Source: Pseudovirgaria hyperparasitica (lineage: Eukaryota > Ascomycota > Dothideomycetes > Acrospermales > Acrospermaceae). Taken from it: 64,000 bases of DNA. Where the stretch lies: contig NW_022985555.1 in assembly GCF_010093815.1 (NCBI RefSeq), forward strand, positions 186,001 through 250,000. Direction: 5' to 3'. Both the position numbers and the translations under genes were made by a program. Of this stretch, positions 1-12,016 are shown in pieces. How positions within the stretch are numbered: position 1 is the stretch's first letter; the number at the start of each line of letters is the position of its first letter. The notes beneath the pieces were generated by a model. The model saw only the letters and a program-made list of their open reading frames with translations, was not told where the DNA came from and searched no databases.

Positions 1-1819
1 GAGTGAGCAGCATTAACTCGCGCCCTTTTACACGACTGCACCACCAGTACTCTGGGCAGCAACATGAAGAAGGCGCTTCCCAATGTCGTTACTCTTCGAA
101 CCTGATAAAAAGGCTTGGGCAAGAGCATCCAGACATGTCTTAGGCGAGGCTGAAATGAGACAATATGTGGGAAATTCGTGACAGTGGACGATTGCGTGCT
201 CGAAAATCATGAAGGATAGAATCATGAAGGATAGAATCATGAAGGATAGTGGCACTTATATCTGTTCCGCTAGGAGTCGAAAATTTTCCAACACCGATAA
301 TGCTACTGCCAATGTGGAGAAGAAAAGTCCAGGCTGATGCAACAGCGAACCTACTCTTATCTTCGGACTTGGTGCAACGCGCCTAGTTTCACGGAGAGGC
401 AGCGTTCTTTCAAGTCTGCGAAATATACTCGGAGCTCCTGGTGACGTGCTATTTCGATCTAGCGGTGCAGAGAAACATGATGGGTATCACTCAAGGTGCT
501 AAAGACGACCACTTGCGAGCGCGTCGACTCAAAACTCGTACATGATTTCTGTCTACTGCAAAAGATGATATCCGGCAAGAATCTATCCAGAAAGAAGAAG
601 GGAGCTAGTGTAAATATCCATGAGTGGCGTTTCTAGTTTTTAGGATGAGCATTTGCCTCTTCCGTTTGGCTCCTGAGCAAATTGATGTAGGGCAGTGCCT
701 AATCTAAGAATGCGAACGATTATCCAGGTTCAGACTAATGGAAGTTTGATGAAGTAAAGGCACTTGCAAAAGTTGATGTTAGTTACATACCTAGGATAGC
801 CTTTCCATAATGAGGCACATCACGTAAGTGGAGCTTAGAACCGGTGGGGCGCTTGAGTGGTTGGAAAAGCGTCTTAGGCTGTCCCTCCTGAACTTGCAGT
901 CAGCACACTCCCCCTTAATACCATGAGTTACTCAGAATGATACCTAGGTACTCAAGGACGGGATGCTGATACTGCAGGGTGTATAATCTCGTTTGACACA
1001 TTGGTGATAGTGCGTACGAAATCACAACTATGCTGCAGGGCACAAACTGTGATAGACTGCTGGAGTTGTCAATGATTTGACCGGACAGGGAACGTGCAAG
1101 TTCTCTTCATGCCATGAATCTCAGGGTGAATCCAATTCATATTATTATTCGAGTTCAAGATTTGGATCAGACGAACATGAAGGACTGGTTAATAAACTAT
1201 CTAGTTGTAGTTCATCGTTCTACTGCTTGAGTCGTGCTTATAGTTACTGAAATGGGCTGAGTCGTACTTGGCATGAACTTGAACCTACCAATCATGATGT
1301 ACTGTCAAGTGAATACTTGGCATTTTCATCACGCTTCAAAATCGATCCATATTCCATCAAGAGTCTTTGATTTCCCTGCAGGAACAACAGCAGACCAGAT
1401 CTGGAAACAAGCTCGAGTTGGAAAAGTGGTATGACTGCAAGATAATGAGGGGAGCAGGGATCCATGCGAGTGAAGCTGCAGCAACATGCTGAAACCAATA
1501 ACTCTTTTAATTACAACATGACATGTGAAGTCCCTTCTGCAAGAAAAGAGTTTAGTGCTGAGCCGTCCTGGCCGCATCAGGATATGTATCATTTTGTTCA
1601 TGCGAAGCGATCAGCGTTGCGTAGTCTTAGTGGAAATGGCGGGATTGAGAAGAGTCGTGTCGACATAGCAGCTCTTCAAACGCCTGTGCTACTTGTATAA
1701 GAGACTGAAGTTCATGATTTTCAGAACAAACCAGCCTTCATCTGTAAACAAGCTCTTCGGTCCTCTCTTCTGCTCTCAACGTCGAAAAGAACCCACCTTC
1801 TACTTTTCTTGGCATCAAT
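1..1819. other. Left flank without a recognisable gene
   Basis: About 1.8 kb in which only short, unconvincing open frames occur. It contains a three-copy 15-bp repeat at 205-249 and otherwise unique sequence of mixed composition. I see no tRNA, no transposase-like frame and no splice-connected exons. It may include the promoter of the small secreted protein gene that begins at 1820. Confidence 0.6.
205..249. repeat. Three-copy 15-bp tandem repeat
   Basis: The unit AATCATGAAGGATAG is repeated three times without mismatch. It lies in sequence with no gene, so it is most likely a young replication-slippage repeat. Confidence 0.9.
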
Positions 1820-2311
1820 ATGCGTTTCTCGATCATCACATCCGTCCTCTTCGGCGCAACTGTCATTGCGTCACCTGCAACAAGACGCCAGGAACTATCC
1901 GACACTGGTGCTCTTGCCGACCGGTTCAGTTCGCTTCTCGCCAATGTTGGAGCCCTGGGCTCACAGGGAACGTCTCTTGAAGGTGCCACACAGGGAACGT
2001 CTCTCGAAGGTGTCACACAGGGAACGTCTCTCGAAGGTGTCACACCGGGAACGTCTCTCGAAGGTGTAACCACTGGAGGCCAGGAGACACCTGATATAGG
2101 TGCTGTGGCTGGTTGGGTTCAATCTCTCATCTCTACGCTTCAATCTTCTCTGGACACTCTCCCAGGGCAGCAGGATGGCATCGTCGGCAGACGTCAGGAA
2201 ATACCTGACACGGGAGCCCTGGCCGACTGGTTCGAACTACTGATTACCGACCTTGCCAGTACCCTTACGACACTGCCAGAAGAACTAGTGGGTATTTTGG
2301 TTGGCGCATAG
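1820..2311 (+). CDS. Small secreted tandem-repeat protein with dibasic sites
   Basis: An uninterrupted 163-residue frame. The first about 18 residues form a classic signal peptide (hydrophobic ITSVLFGATVIA followed by S-P). A dibasic RR at 22-23 could be a Kex2 site releasing a mature chain starting QELSDTG. Residues 49-84 are four copies of a nine-residue unit, QGTSLEGVT and variants, encoded by 27-bp DNA repeats. A second, older repeat is visible: Q-E-x-x-D-x-G-A-x-A-x-(W/F) occurs at about 24, 88 and 126, the third again directly after RR (124-125). There are no cysteines. I do not recognise a family. It could be an effector-like or cell-surface peptide, or a precursor cleaved into related peptides. 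No neighbouring gene clarifies its role. That it is secreted is fairly safe; its function is unknown. Confidence 0.7.
   Translation: MRFSIITSVLFGATVIASPATRRQELSDTGALADRFSSLLANVGALGSQGTSLEGATQGTSLEGVTQGTSLEGVTPGTSLEGVTTGGQETPDIGAVAGWVQSLISTLQSSLDTLPGQQDGIVGRRQEIPDTGALADWFELLITDLASTLTTLPEELVGILVGA
1964..2071 (+). repeat. Four-copy 27-bp coding minisatellite
   Basis: Four 27-bp units (first CAGGGAACGTCTCTTGAAGG..., later ones with TCTCGAAGG) stand head to tail inside the secreted protein gene and keep its frame. Copies two and three are identical, and the outer two differ by a few bases, which fits recent unequal exchange. Confidence 0.9.
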
Positions 2312-3900
2312 GAGGAATGAAGGGAAGCGAAACGGTTAAGCATTCTTTGGTCGGGGTATGAAGGGTCCTCATGTAGGAGGGATGATTGACTGCACTAGCG
2401 TCAGGATTCAGTAATTAATGTCTAATGTTACACTCCACACACCATCCTGTTGCGATGTCAATTGCTGCCCTGTGTACTTCATCATGTATGTCCAAGAGCG
2501 GGCATCAAATGAATAAGCTAGAATAAGCTGGGAAGATGACACTGCTGCTCAGTGGTAATGACTTTAGACTGTGCCACAGATTGAGACTTGCTTGTCAAGG
2601 CTGGAGACCCAGGACGGGTGAGGCTGCAGGGGCGCACTTGGCAACGTGCTTGCCGTGGGCGGCTTGTGCCGTCATTTGGCTGGCTGCCGGGCCTTTTTTT
2701 CTGACGCGGTTCGAGCCTGCAAGGTGCTTTCAATTGCCAATTCTTTGTAAGTAACTATGTATGAAGATGTTTAGCAAGGATAAGACAGACATGTATATGA
2801 TATATCTGACTCGCAAGCATGAAGCTACAGTAGCTACAAGCTCAAAGTCCACCTCAACCAGCCGTGCAAAAATCGATGTTTTGCTCGTGGCGTCGCGTAA
2901 GCTTGTCCCGAATAGGAAGGAGAGAGATGAGTGGAGAAGGCTGCTTTGGAGTCTGAACATCTCCCATATCGTCCCGTATAACACTGAGACTCTGAGATAC
3001 AGTATGACGCTGATGCCCGACGCCTGGCCCCCATGAACGACAAGGTATGGCTTTGTATCGGGCATAGCTCGTTCATCGCATGCATTGGTGCCATGGTGCT
3101 AGGTTGTCGCTGACGTTGTAAAGAAAAGGAAATTGGTCTGGCGATATCATGGTCCAAATACTGTTTGATGGTACTATACAGTTCGTAGTACACTCGTACC
3201 TGGAAGCAATCGAAGTCTTAGTAAGGCCGATGGCCAACAAACCAGCGGCAGCTTTGAATCCAGCGCAATACGAGCATAGACTGTTGCACCGGCAATTGGA
3301 ATATAGGATGCACTCGCAAGCATCGACATGCCAGGCAGGGGTCTCAATTGCAACTACACGCGATAAATGAACGCCACTATCTGTGTACCGTCTCTGCACC
3401 ATCTCCGAGGTGGCATCATCTCTCGGCCATCGATCTGGGCCAGACTGTTTTATTGCTAGCTCTCCCGAAGACGTCAGTTCGTGCATCTAAGTTGCTTGAT
3501 TGGACATGGCCACCTCAGGTCAACCCGAAGTGCCCTCAAGCTTCAATCCGACGACCCGGCAGAAGTGTACGAGCTGCAAGCTGGATGCTACATTGCTACC
3601 CTGGTGGCCAAAATAAAATGCCACTGGCCCGCCGTCGACGGAATGGTAGCTTGTCCTCTCCAAGCTTCCGGAGAACCTCTTGGTCCGTTAGCTTGTAGTT
3701 AGCCCTGCTTCAATTGACCTGGGAACAATTCACATTGGTTAGTACAGCATCTTCCAGATACCTTTACATGGCTTCAGAGCTATGCACCTTTGAGTTGCCC
3801 TAGACTTTGCCAATTACCCTCCGAAATCGACTTTCCAAAGATGTAAGATGCTCAGAACTCTGCTAAATCAGGTCAGAAGAATATATATTCAGTAGACACA
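2312..3900. other. Intergenic region without a recognisable gene
   Basis: About 1.6 kb between the secreted repeat protein and the carboxypeptidase. Several frames of 70-140 codons exist on both strands, but they overlap each other, lack recognisable motifs and have no convincing splice partners. The last 200 bp should carry the carboxypeptidase promoter. Confidence 0.55.
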
Positions 3901-5512
3901 ATGTGGTCTCCAGCAGTCCTCCTTACTTGCGCTCTTGCTGGCTTCACTGCTGCTCGCGATATCCGCCATGTGGGAACAAAGGCTGCCAGCAGAGTCCCCG
4001 AGTCTCCTCGTCAGAAGTTTGGTCGCATGCCACAGCCAATCCATACCAGGAGAGACACCAACTCGCTCTTGATACCGCAGAATGACAACACCACTAGTAT
4101 GTTTTGCTCTTGTCATATAGATTGTACGACTGACTGCGGACATAGAATACGCTGTTGATGGTACTGCCCTTCCAGATGTCGATTTCGACATCGGCGAGTC
4201 CTACGCTGGCCTTATGCCTACAGGAGCAGACTCATCTCGCGAGCTTTACTTCTGGTTCTTCCCTACTGCCAATTCTGAGGGACAGGATGACATCACCATT
4301 TGGTTGAACGGAGGCCCAGGCTGTAGTTCCCTCGAAGGCTTCCTGCAGGAAAATGGACCAGTTCTATGGCAGTACGGTACCTACAAGCCTATCAAGAACT
4401 ACTGGACTTGGGTCAATTTGACCAACATGGTCTGGGTTGAGCAGCCGGTTGGAACTGGTTTTACACAAGGTGAACCGGTGGCAACCAGCGAAGAAGAAAT
4501 TGCTGATGAGTTTCTTGGCTTCTTCAAGAACTTTATCGACACCTTTGGCTTGCACAACAAAAAGATTTACGTCACGGGCGAGAGCTATGCTGGTCTCTAT
4601 GTTCCCTACATCGCAGATGCCATGCTGAATCAGGAGGATACCACCTACTATAACCTGACTGGTACTTTGATTTATGACCCGGTAATTGGCGAACGAGACC
4701 TTCAAACGGAGGTCGTGGCAGTTCCATTCGCTGACAAGTGGTCTGGCCTCTTCAACTTCAACGAATCTTTCAATGACGACCTCCATGATCGCTTCGACTC
4801 TTGTGGGTACAAAGACTACCTGAACAAGTACCTCACCTACCCCCCTCCAGGCCCCTTTGATGCTCCACCAGATTCTTCGGTTGAGGGCTGCGATCTCTGG
4901 GGCGACGTCCTGAATGCTGTTTTCCTTACCAATCCTTGCTTTGATCTCTACCAGATCGCTACTACCTGCCCACTCCTCTGGGACGTCCTCGGTTTCCCGG
5001 GCTCCTTTGACTACCTTCCTGAAGGCGCTTCCATATACTTCAACCGTACTGAGGTGCAAAAGGCCATCAATGCGCCCATCCAAGAGTGGGCTGAATGCGT
5101 GGATGGCGTCCTCGACACTGACACTTCCCGCCCGGTCACCCTTTCCGTCTACCCCGGAGTCATCGAGCGCTCGCAACGCACAGTCCTCGCCCATGGTAAC
5201 CTCGACTACGTGCTCATCGACATGGGTGCTCGTCTGGCTATCCAGAACATGACCTGGGGAGGTAAACAGGGCTTCCAGGATGAGCCCTCCGACGACTTCT
5301 ACGTTCCATACCACCCAGATGCCAGCCTGGGGACGCTGGCTGCTGCAGGCAATCTGGGCATTACGCATACGGAGCGCGGGTTCACATGGGTAGAGACGTT
5401 CTTGTCAGGACACATGGTACCGCAATATGCGCCAAGTGCGGCGTATAGGCAGTTGGAGTACTTGTTGGGTCGCATTGACAGTCTGACGGAGGTCAGCGAC
5501 TTCAGCACTTAG
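3901..5512 (+). CDS. Secreted serine carboxypeptidase, peptidase family S10
   Basis: Two exons (3901-4096 and 4146-5512) separated by a 49-nt intron (GTATGT...CATAG) give a 520-residue protein. The N-terminus starting MWSPAVLLTCALAG is a signal peptide, so the enzyme should be secreted or vacuolar and release amino acids from peptide C-termini. Family landmarks are all present: NGGPGCSS near residue 120, the nucleophile motif GESYAGL (Ser about 212), the catalytic Asp in HGNLDYVL (about 419) and the catalytic His in SGHMVPQ (about 488). Several N-x-S/T sites suggest glycosylation. Length fits fungal S10 enzymes. Joining at 4145 restores a sequence ending GESYAGLMP that continues into the long exon, so the intron is well supported. 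A long antisense frame over the same region is a shadow. Confidence 0.95.
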
Positions 5513-6137
5513 TAGGACGGTTACCAGCCAGTAGATGTAGAAGCGCAGTAGTCGTATGAGGCGTATCAATGCATCTGATGATCAATTGCCATTCAAAGCA
5601 TATGTGAGTGAAGTGAAAAGGACAACATCGGGATGAGCAGGCATCGTGGCGCGGCTTCAACGCATCCGACGCGGCAACGCCTATCCATGCCTCCCTCCCA
5701 CATGCTCTGATCCCTAGCCTTGCGCTATCTCCGCCCTATGGATCAATGGCTCTCCGGCAGTAGTAGTATCAACGTCTGCTCCAGCCTCAGCCCCACGAAC
5801 ACAACGTAGAATATCTATCCAAGTGAAGAAAGTGGATGCCTGCTAGTTGCTAAGGTACGAGAGAACCTTGCGGCGACCGCAGACGCCACTCCCACCATTC
5901 CCGCCAGCCCTGCAGCAAAGATTCTCAGGGACCTTCGACCGCCGAATCTCACCCACCGACGCGCCTCGGAATCTGACTTTTCCCACAGCCTGATCCATAT
6001 CTTTCTACGGCCGCATGATCGCCCGAGTCCGGGTGATGTGCTGATATAAAGACGCATTGCGCTATCGCGCATTCTTTGGAAGGCACCCGATATCTACGGT
6101 CAAATCCCGGTATTTGCGTAAACATATATACAGCGAC
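5513..6137. other. Intergenic region
   Basis: About 620 bp holding the 3' region of the carboxypeptidase gene and the 5' region of the downstream phospholipase gene. No further gene or repeat is visible. Confidence 0.6.
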
Positions 6138-7374
6138 ATGGCGGAAACACCTGTTATGCAGACCCCCGTGCAGACGTATGGCAGTATACCTGGCGAAAAC
6201 GAGCGCGATCAGCCGAAGCAGTTTCCCCCGCGTACGTCACTAGTGCCACAGCCTGTGCGTTTTGACTCACGTTGCACGAAGTCACTGACTTGGGGAGTAC
6301 AGACACTTTCACATTTGCGACCAGGACTTCGTCGGGGAGTCGCGTGCCCCAAGCCATCGCACACCGGGGTTACAAAGCAAAGTTTCCAGAGAACACGCTC
6401 GGTGCTTTCAAGGGCGCCGTGGATGTTGGTGCAGATGCGATCGAGACCGACATCCATCTGAGTCAGGACGGAGTCGTGGTTCTGAGCCATGTACGCTTTT
6501 CCCCAGCTCTTTTGAAGAGATGTGGCACTGACTGCAACCTAGGACGCCGACCTCCAGCGCTGCTTCGGCCAGCCCGATAAGATCATCACGCGGGACTGGT
6601 CTTACCTCTCTACACTACGTACACTTGCAGCACCGCACGAATCCATGCCACGATTGAAAGACCTACTCGAGTACTTGACACAGCCAGGCTGCGAGCATAT
6701 ATGGGTGTTACTAGACGTCAAAGTAGACAACGATGCGGAGGAAGTAATGAAACGTATTGCAGAGACCGTACACAGCGTACCAGCAGTTGACAAGAGACCA
6801 TGGCACGAACGTATTGTAGTAGGAATATGGAGTGTACGTTCGCCTTCCCCCTCTTTGTTTGCCCTTTCACACAGCCCTGAGTCACAAAGACTAACCTCGC
6901 GCTCAGGCATCGTGGCTCACCCAGACCCACACTCACCTCCCCCTGTATCCCGTAACGCACATTTCCTTCTCTCTCCTGACATCTTCGCGCCTCCTATCAG
7001 TACCGAACATCTCGTTCAATATCCCCCACTTCATTCTGCGCATCCCCTTCTTTGGACGTCGCTTCGTCCGCCGCGCACACTCGCCTTAATATAATCGGCC
7101 GGTCTACGCATGGACGGTGAATACACCACGTATCATGCGGTGGGCTGTGAAGATGGGGCTAGATGGTGTGATTACAGACAATCCAGAGCTATTCTTAGGG
7201 GTCAGAGATGGAACAAAGAATGGATCAGAGGTACAAGACAAAGAAGGTGCGGTGTGGAGGGATGTTTTCAGATTGCTGTGGATCAATCTATTCGCGCTGA
7301 CTATAGGGACCTATTTCAGTTGGAAGAGGGGGTTGGGAAAGATTCCAAAGGAGTTTTTGACGAGAGGGAGATGA
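6138..7374 (+). CDS. PGC1: Glycerophosphodiester phosphodiesterase, PGC1-type phosphatidylglycerol phospholipase C, with an in-frame stop
   Basis: Exons 6138-6231, 6303-6490, 6543-6833 and 6907-7374 assemble a GDPD-fold protein. The catalytic HRG (about residue 52) is followed by PENT, the metal-binding E-T-D-I-H and the second catalytic His in LSHD, and later the barrel strand LLDVK. After the conserved FGRRF segment a TAA (7087-7089) interrupts the frame. Beyond it the same frame continues with strongly conserved PVYAWTVN, GLDGVITDNP and a C-terminal hydrophobic segment (RLLWINLFALTIGTYF) like the membrane tail of yeast Pgc1. No AG acceptor lies between about 7060 and 7150 that would splice the stop out. 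If the stop is real the product is about 251 residues and lacks the last barrel strands and the membrane anchor. A recent nonsense mutation or a sequence error are both possible; readthrough is less likely at TAA. Yeast Pgc1 degrades excess phosphatidylglycerol at mitochondria/lipid droplets. Confidence 0.8.
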
Positions 7375-9079
7375 CAATTGTGCAGAGAGAAGCTTACGAG
7401 TGAGCGATATAGGTATGCATAGCGCGGCGTTGGGTAGGGAGTCGTTTGGGTCCATATATTCGTATGACTCCAAGTAAATCTCCCTATGCGTAGAGGGAGT
7501 TGTAGCTTCCATGTCGGATAGACAGAACCAATGTTCTAGATCGGACGAGGCCCACGAACTGCGCACAAGGTCACAAGACTTCAAGGCCCTTTGTCTGGTC
7601 ATGAATCCTAGGAAAGAACCATAACCAAGCCGCACCACAGTGTCTCCCCAGCTAACCTTGGAAGAATCAATGATTACAGAATCTAGCGAGAACCTCGCCA
7701 ATAAAGTCGACATATTATATTGAAGAAACAGGCCTATACGCAGCAGCCTGTAAAAAGCCCTCGAGTCAGCAGTCCCCTTGATTATAGCAGCCTGACTGTC
7801 CTACCACGACCCATTAATAGACGTGAGAATTCCGTATAGTCCAATAGTTTCTCGAACGGTCTTTCAGAGCCCGACTAACAGTTTCAGGCAGACCCTTACC
7901 AGACTCGTTATCGCCAGTCGTTCAGGGCATGTATCTGAAGTTAGGACAGACGAGCTGCTTTCATCCCGGCAGAAGAGCTCATTTCCCGCATGACCGTGAG
8001 AATCCCGTCGAGCCGCATCTCCGTTTCTATCTCCAGAAATCGAAAGCTGATTGATCTCTGGTCGTTACAGACATATGAGAAAGGGGGGGGGCGTATCTAG
8101 AGCACCGCAAAAGAGAACCGTAGAAGTGGTTTCTTCGCTATTCCCAGAACTGCGTTCTTGTCTGATAAGAAAACCATGGTGGATCGCTATGAACTACTAT
8201 CAGAGCGGAAATCGAGAGCTCTGACTAAAGAAATCGTGAAAGCTGCCTTATACACATACACACATATCTGATTATGGAGTTTAGACCAACAGAAATGACT
8301 TCATGTATCGTAGAGATCAAAGAACAACTGGTTCTAGGGATTGCAAGAGGCTCGATATTGGCAGCTGAGTATCAGTATGAAGAAGGGTATGACGACTGGA
8401 GGAATACATGAAGCTGGCTCTTGAGTCTCCGACATAAGAGAAGCTTGAGCGAGAGGGTGACTAGTTGCCACAATCTATCAAAGCGCGGAAATGATGGCAT
8501 ATTACTCACCCACGAGACCGCCAAGATGCTCCGAGATTACGGTAGTGAAAAATGGATATCAGACGAAAGATGAAGTGGGTCATGGTGATCGTTTCGCAGA
8601 AAACGGTATATGTGCCACTGCACTGGCAGATTTATAGAGCATGGAGGAGGCTTCGCAGATGCGTGCCCCCTAAGACCGAAATGTCTCAAATATCAAAGAA
8701 TAGTCATGCAAAAATTTGACGTGGGAAAGCAGCGAACAAACAAGGTCAGACTACAGAAACATTGATCCATCAAGGCTACGAGAGCACATGTAAGGTCGTT
8801 GGTCTACAATTATTGATTTTTAATTGTGTTGTCACGGTAGATTACCGTCTATGACAATCCTAAGATATCATAGGGCTGCCTGCCTTTGGCTATGGCAGTT
8901 ATGTTCGCTCATGTCATTCATCTGTTACATCTTGTGCGTACGACATGCGATTCTCTCGACCCAGAACATAGCTCTGCCCATTCGTACTCCATATCCAGTT
9001 TTGCGACCGACGCATCGAAAAGTCGTTGTGGTTGGGGTGAGGGCTTTGTGGCTATGTCGGTAGCTATAAGAGACTTGAT
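7375..9079. other. Gene-free region of 1.7 kb
   Basis: No coding signal that I can support. A 141-codon minus-strand frame overlapping the end of the PGC1-type gene has no recognisable motif. A run of nine G residues occurs near 8085. Otherwise the sequence is unique and featureless to my reading. Confidence 0.55.
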
Positions 9080-10162
9080 TTAGTCGATAGTGATGCCTAA
9101 CCTACGGAGCAACTCCGTGGCGATCTCGAGCTTTTCTTCCATCTGTTCGAGATCGACTGCGGATGCCTTAGCAAGTAGCATGTTAGCGAAAAGCCTCTTT
9201 GGATATGTCGGGGATGAGATAGTCACTTCAACGAGGCTTTCAAGCGCATTGTTGGTATCCTCCAGCTCGTGCACCTGAGCGAGAAGACTAGCTTTCTCAT
9301 CGTCGTCCATTTTCCGGGGCTTACTCAAGGCCCTGTTCTCCTGCACAAGAGCCTGACGGGCATTCTTGAGGACTTCATTCTCCTGCCTGAGCATGCCCGC
9401 CTTACGCTGGGACTCAAGCAGAGCTTGTTGCTTTTGCTGGAGTCCCGACTCGAAGACACTGCGGACGTGTTCAAGCTGAAGTTCGAGGACTTTCTTGACT
9501 TCCGAAAGCTTTGAATTATCCCTGGTAAGAATGATGTTGGCGTCATGGAGACGTCTGGCCTCTTTGGTAGCTCGAGAAGATGTCACTTCCATGGTTTTAA
9601 GTGTTTCATCAATGTCATGGTGGGCTTTCTGTAAGTTACAAAAGGCCTGGAGACTCTTCTCTCCCTTCTCGGTCTCTACTTTCACAGTTTGCGCGAGGTC
9701 TTCGACAAGCTGGCGTAGGGTATTTTCCTCATCAAAGACACGTTTCGATTTGCTGACCAATTCCGTGACATGGGCTTGAAGCTCTTGGATTTGCTGGTGA
9801 GAGCGCTCGGCTTCACGTTGAAGGGTATCCTTTTGTGAGATAAGACTGCGCTCACGTTCCTTGAGTCTGGCAATCTGGTCCTCGCAAGCGGCGGTGTGGT
9901 CGGCCATCTTCTTGTGAAGCAGTCGGGAATCATCAGAATCGTGTCTGAGAAGCCCCTTCTCGAATTGCAGACGCGTAACCTGACGGCGGAGGTCATCAGC
10001 TAATACACGAGCTTGATGCTCGTTGTTAATCAATTCCACAAATCCTTGGGCGAAACCTATCATATCGATTCCTTGGGAAGATCTGCCAGTAGGCTGAGTG
10101 CCCTCACCGTGGACAATTACTAAAGCATTCGAGCCGGAAGGTGTGGGAAAGTTGGAAGCCAT
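9080..10162 (-). CDS. Coiled-coil protein of unknown function
   Basis: A single minus-strand exon. The frame is open further upstream, but I place the start at the ATG at 10162 (MASNFPTPSG), giving 360 residues, because the upstream part is low-complexity and unlike a conserved N-terminus. Residues from about 35 to 330 are almost entirely heptad-rich, with many E, K, Q, R and L, predicting a long coiled coil. The last 60 residues contain a compact segment (SSPTYPKRLFANMLLAKA) that may be the conserved part. I do not recognise a family; a structural or scaffold role would be usual for such proteins, but this is inference. There are no membrane segments or signal peptide. Confidence 0.75.
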   Translation of the reverse strand: MASNFPTPSGSNALVIVHGEGTQPTGRSSQGIDMIGFAQGFVELINNEHQARVLADDLRRQVTRLQFEKGLLRHDSDDSRLLHKKMADHTAACEDQIARLKERERSLISQKDTLQREAERSHQQIQELQAHVTELVSKSKRVFDEENTLRQLVEDLAQTVKVETEKGEKSLQAFCNLQKAHHDIDETLKTMEVTSSRATKEARRLHDANIILTRDNSKLSEVKKVLELQLEHVRSVFESGLQQKQQALLESQRKAGMLRQENEVLKNARQALVQENRALSKPRKMDDDEKASLLAQVHELEDTNNALESLVEVTISSPTYPKRLFANMLLAKASAVDLEQMEEKLEIATELLRRLGITID

Positions 10163-11869
10163 AGTGAAATGTTTGTGGTTGATCGAAGGATGGTGGTAAG
10201 GGTAACGAGAGGATGGTGCTGGCAATGCAGGACCACCTTCTGAAGCTGAAGATGGAGCTGCTGAGGGTTGGATAAAAATCTCGGATGAGCATGGGCCGTT
10301 TCTCAAGGCCGTGAATCGGGGCAGCGTGTGTGACGTCCGATGTAGTCTGGGTAAACACGGCGAGGGGGAGCGGTTGCTGCGTGACATGATGAAGCTTGGC
10401 CAAGGGTGCGGTTCGAGTGAATCAGATAGCAGTCACTCAGTCGTTCGGGGATTTCAAACCTTCTTTTGGAGATATTCAGAAACGGATTACTGTCCGGAGG
10501 CCAGTACATACCTAGTATTGCCACACGGTCGTGGGTTTGCTTCTCTTTGATGAAAGGAGAAGCTGTGACCGATAAGGTCTGCTCCGAACGAGGTAGCTTG
10601 AGCGTCGAGAGCTTTACTCCTTGCAAGCGAACAGAATATGAAAAGAGATGATTTAGGCGACATTGTGACATCTATATTTCGCGAGCTCTCCATTACCTTC
10701 TTTCACTTCGTATGCTTCTTGAGGGGTCCACAGACTACATTTATCGAATGACGCCATGAGAGTCTTTCGTCTCATTGGTGCTTCGTCGGCGCTCGAGCAC
10801 GAAACCCTATACTACACCCGAAACAACGCAAGAGCGACTCTACCCTCTTTCCAAAACGATCAGAGTCGTCTGGGAAAAGTTTCACACAGTCGCGCAGGCT
10901 GAAAGATCTATACATACTATGTCAACACTCTTGGTCTCGCAATAAAGAGACCCTCAGACCAGGCGTCTACAAGAGACGTAAACGCATTACAGCGGCGATC
11001 TATTGACCGTCCGATCGTATATTCGGCAGAAAGAAACAGAATGGAAGAGACAGCATATGATTTGCTTTGAAGGAGACCACGATCACCTGTCGTGATGGCA
11101 GAGCTTCCTAGTGTGCGCCGTTATATGCCCTCCTCTCAAGCATCTGACCGATGGCACGAAAGGTCACGATGTAGATACCAACGAGGAGTTCCAAAATGCA
11201 CAGAATAGTCAGAACATGATGGCATAGCTCCAGGTCAGGAAAACATGAAAGAGACGGAGTGACGTGCTACGACTTGTGCGAATGGAACATAAAAAGTGTC
11301 TAATAGAGAGGAAGCATATTTTATGATAAGCACAATGGATCTTCATGCTCGACTAAGAAGGAACAGCGACTCGCACCGTAGTCACAGAATGTGTTAGTCG
11401 GAATCCAAGCCTGCCCCAAGGCTCCGTTGTTCGGTTTCTCTTTGGCTTGCACAAGGACGGAAGAAGCCGAGAAAATCGAGGAAACGGAGCAAACGATTTA
11501 GACGCATGCGGGCTGAAGGTATGAACCAGATGACAGTTGGGACAAGCTAGAACCATGAACGAGACTGGCTGCACCCCAGGTTCGTACCAATCATACACCA
11601 CTACCAGGTACGACCCAACAGACCTGTCTGGCAGACTATAAAGAGCGAAGGAAAGACAACGATTGCATGAGACGAATATATCTTTAGTGCTTGGAGAATT
11701 GAGAAGGAGGACTGCTGTCAAGGCCGAAAGTAGAACGAAGCATCTTCACTGTCCCAGATACCACCGTTCGACTGCTGTTCCCCCGGAGTCCCCTATAATC
11801 TTGTTTCCACGTCACGAAGACTTCAGATGTCGCACGATGGCTTAATGAGTACCCCAAGGACGTCTCCCG

Positions 11870-12016
11870 ATGGATGCTTACACATCTACCACTCCTCCAG
11901 TACCAGTGGACCCGGAAATATATGCCGGAAGAGACCCGGCATACGCCGGCAGCAACCCGACATATACCGGAAGAACCCCGGGAGAACCCCGATTATTAGT
12001 CAAGGGCAGCCCTTGA
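11870..12016 (+). CDS. Short frame with degenerate heptapeptide repeat (doubtful)
   Basis: A 48-codon frame starting MDAYTSTTPPVPV that contains three near-copies of a seven-residue unit (DPEIYAGR, DPAYAGS, NPTYTGR), mirrored by a roughly 21-bp period in the DNA. The frame runs into the left arm of the palindrome at 11993 and ends inside its right arm. It has no signal peptide, no partner exon I can find and no known family. It could be a fragment of a larger lost gene or simply a minisatellite. Confidence 0.25.
   Translation: MDAYTSTTPPVPVDPEIYAGRDPAYAGSNPTYTGRTPGEPRLLVKGSP

Noticed and set aside
835-900. Sequence resembling a tRNA A-box (GAGTGGTTGG)
   Set aside because: No matching B-box or acceptor stem follows within tRNA length, so a cloverleaf cannot be drawn.
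4364-5368. A 334-codon minus-strand frame across the carboxypeptidase
   Set aside because: It lies fully antisense to a well-conserved S10 enzyme with complete catalytic motifs, and its translation has no recognisable domain.
7288-7713. A 141-codon minus-strand frame after the PGC1-type gene
   Set aside because: It overlaps conserved C-terminal coding sequence of the phospholipase gene and shows no family motif, signal peptide or splice support.
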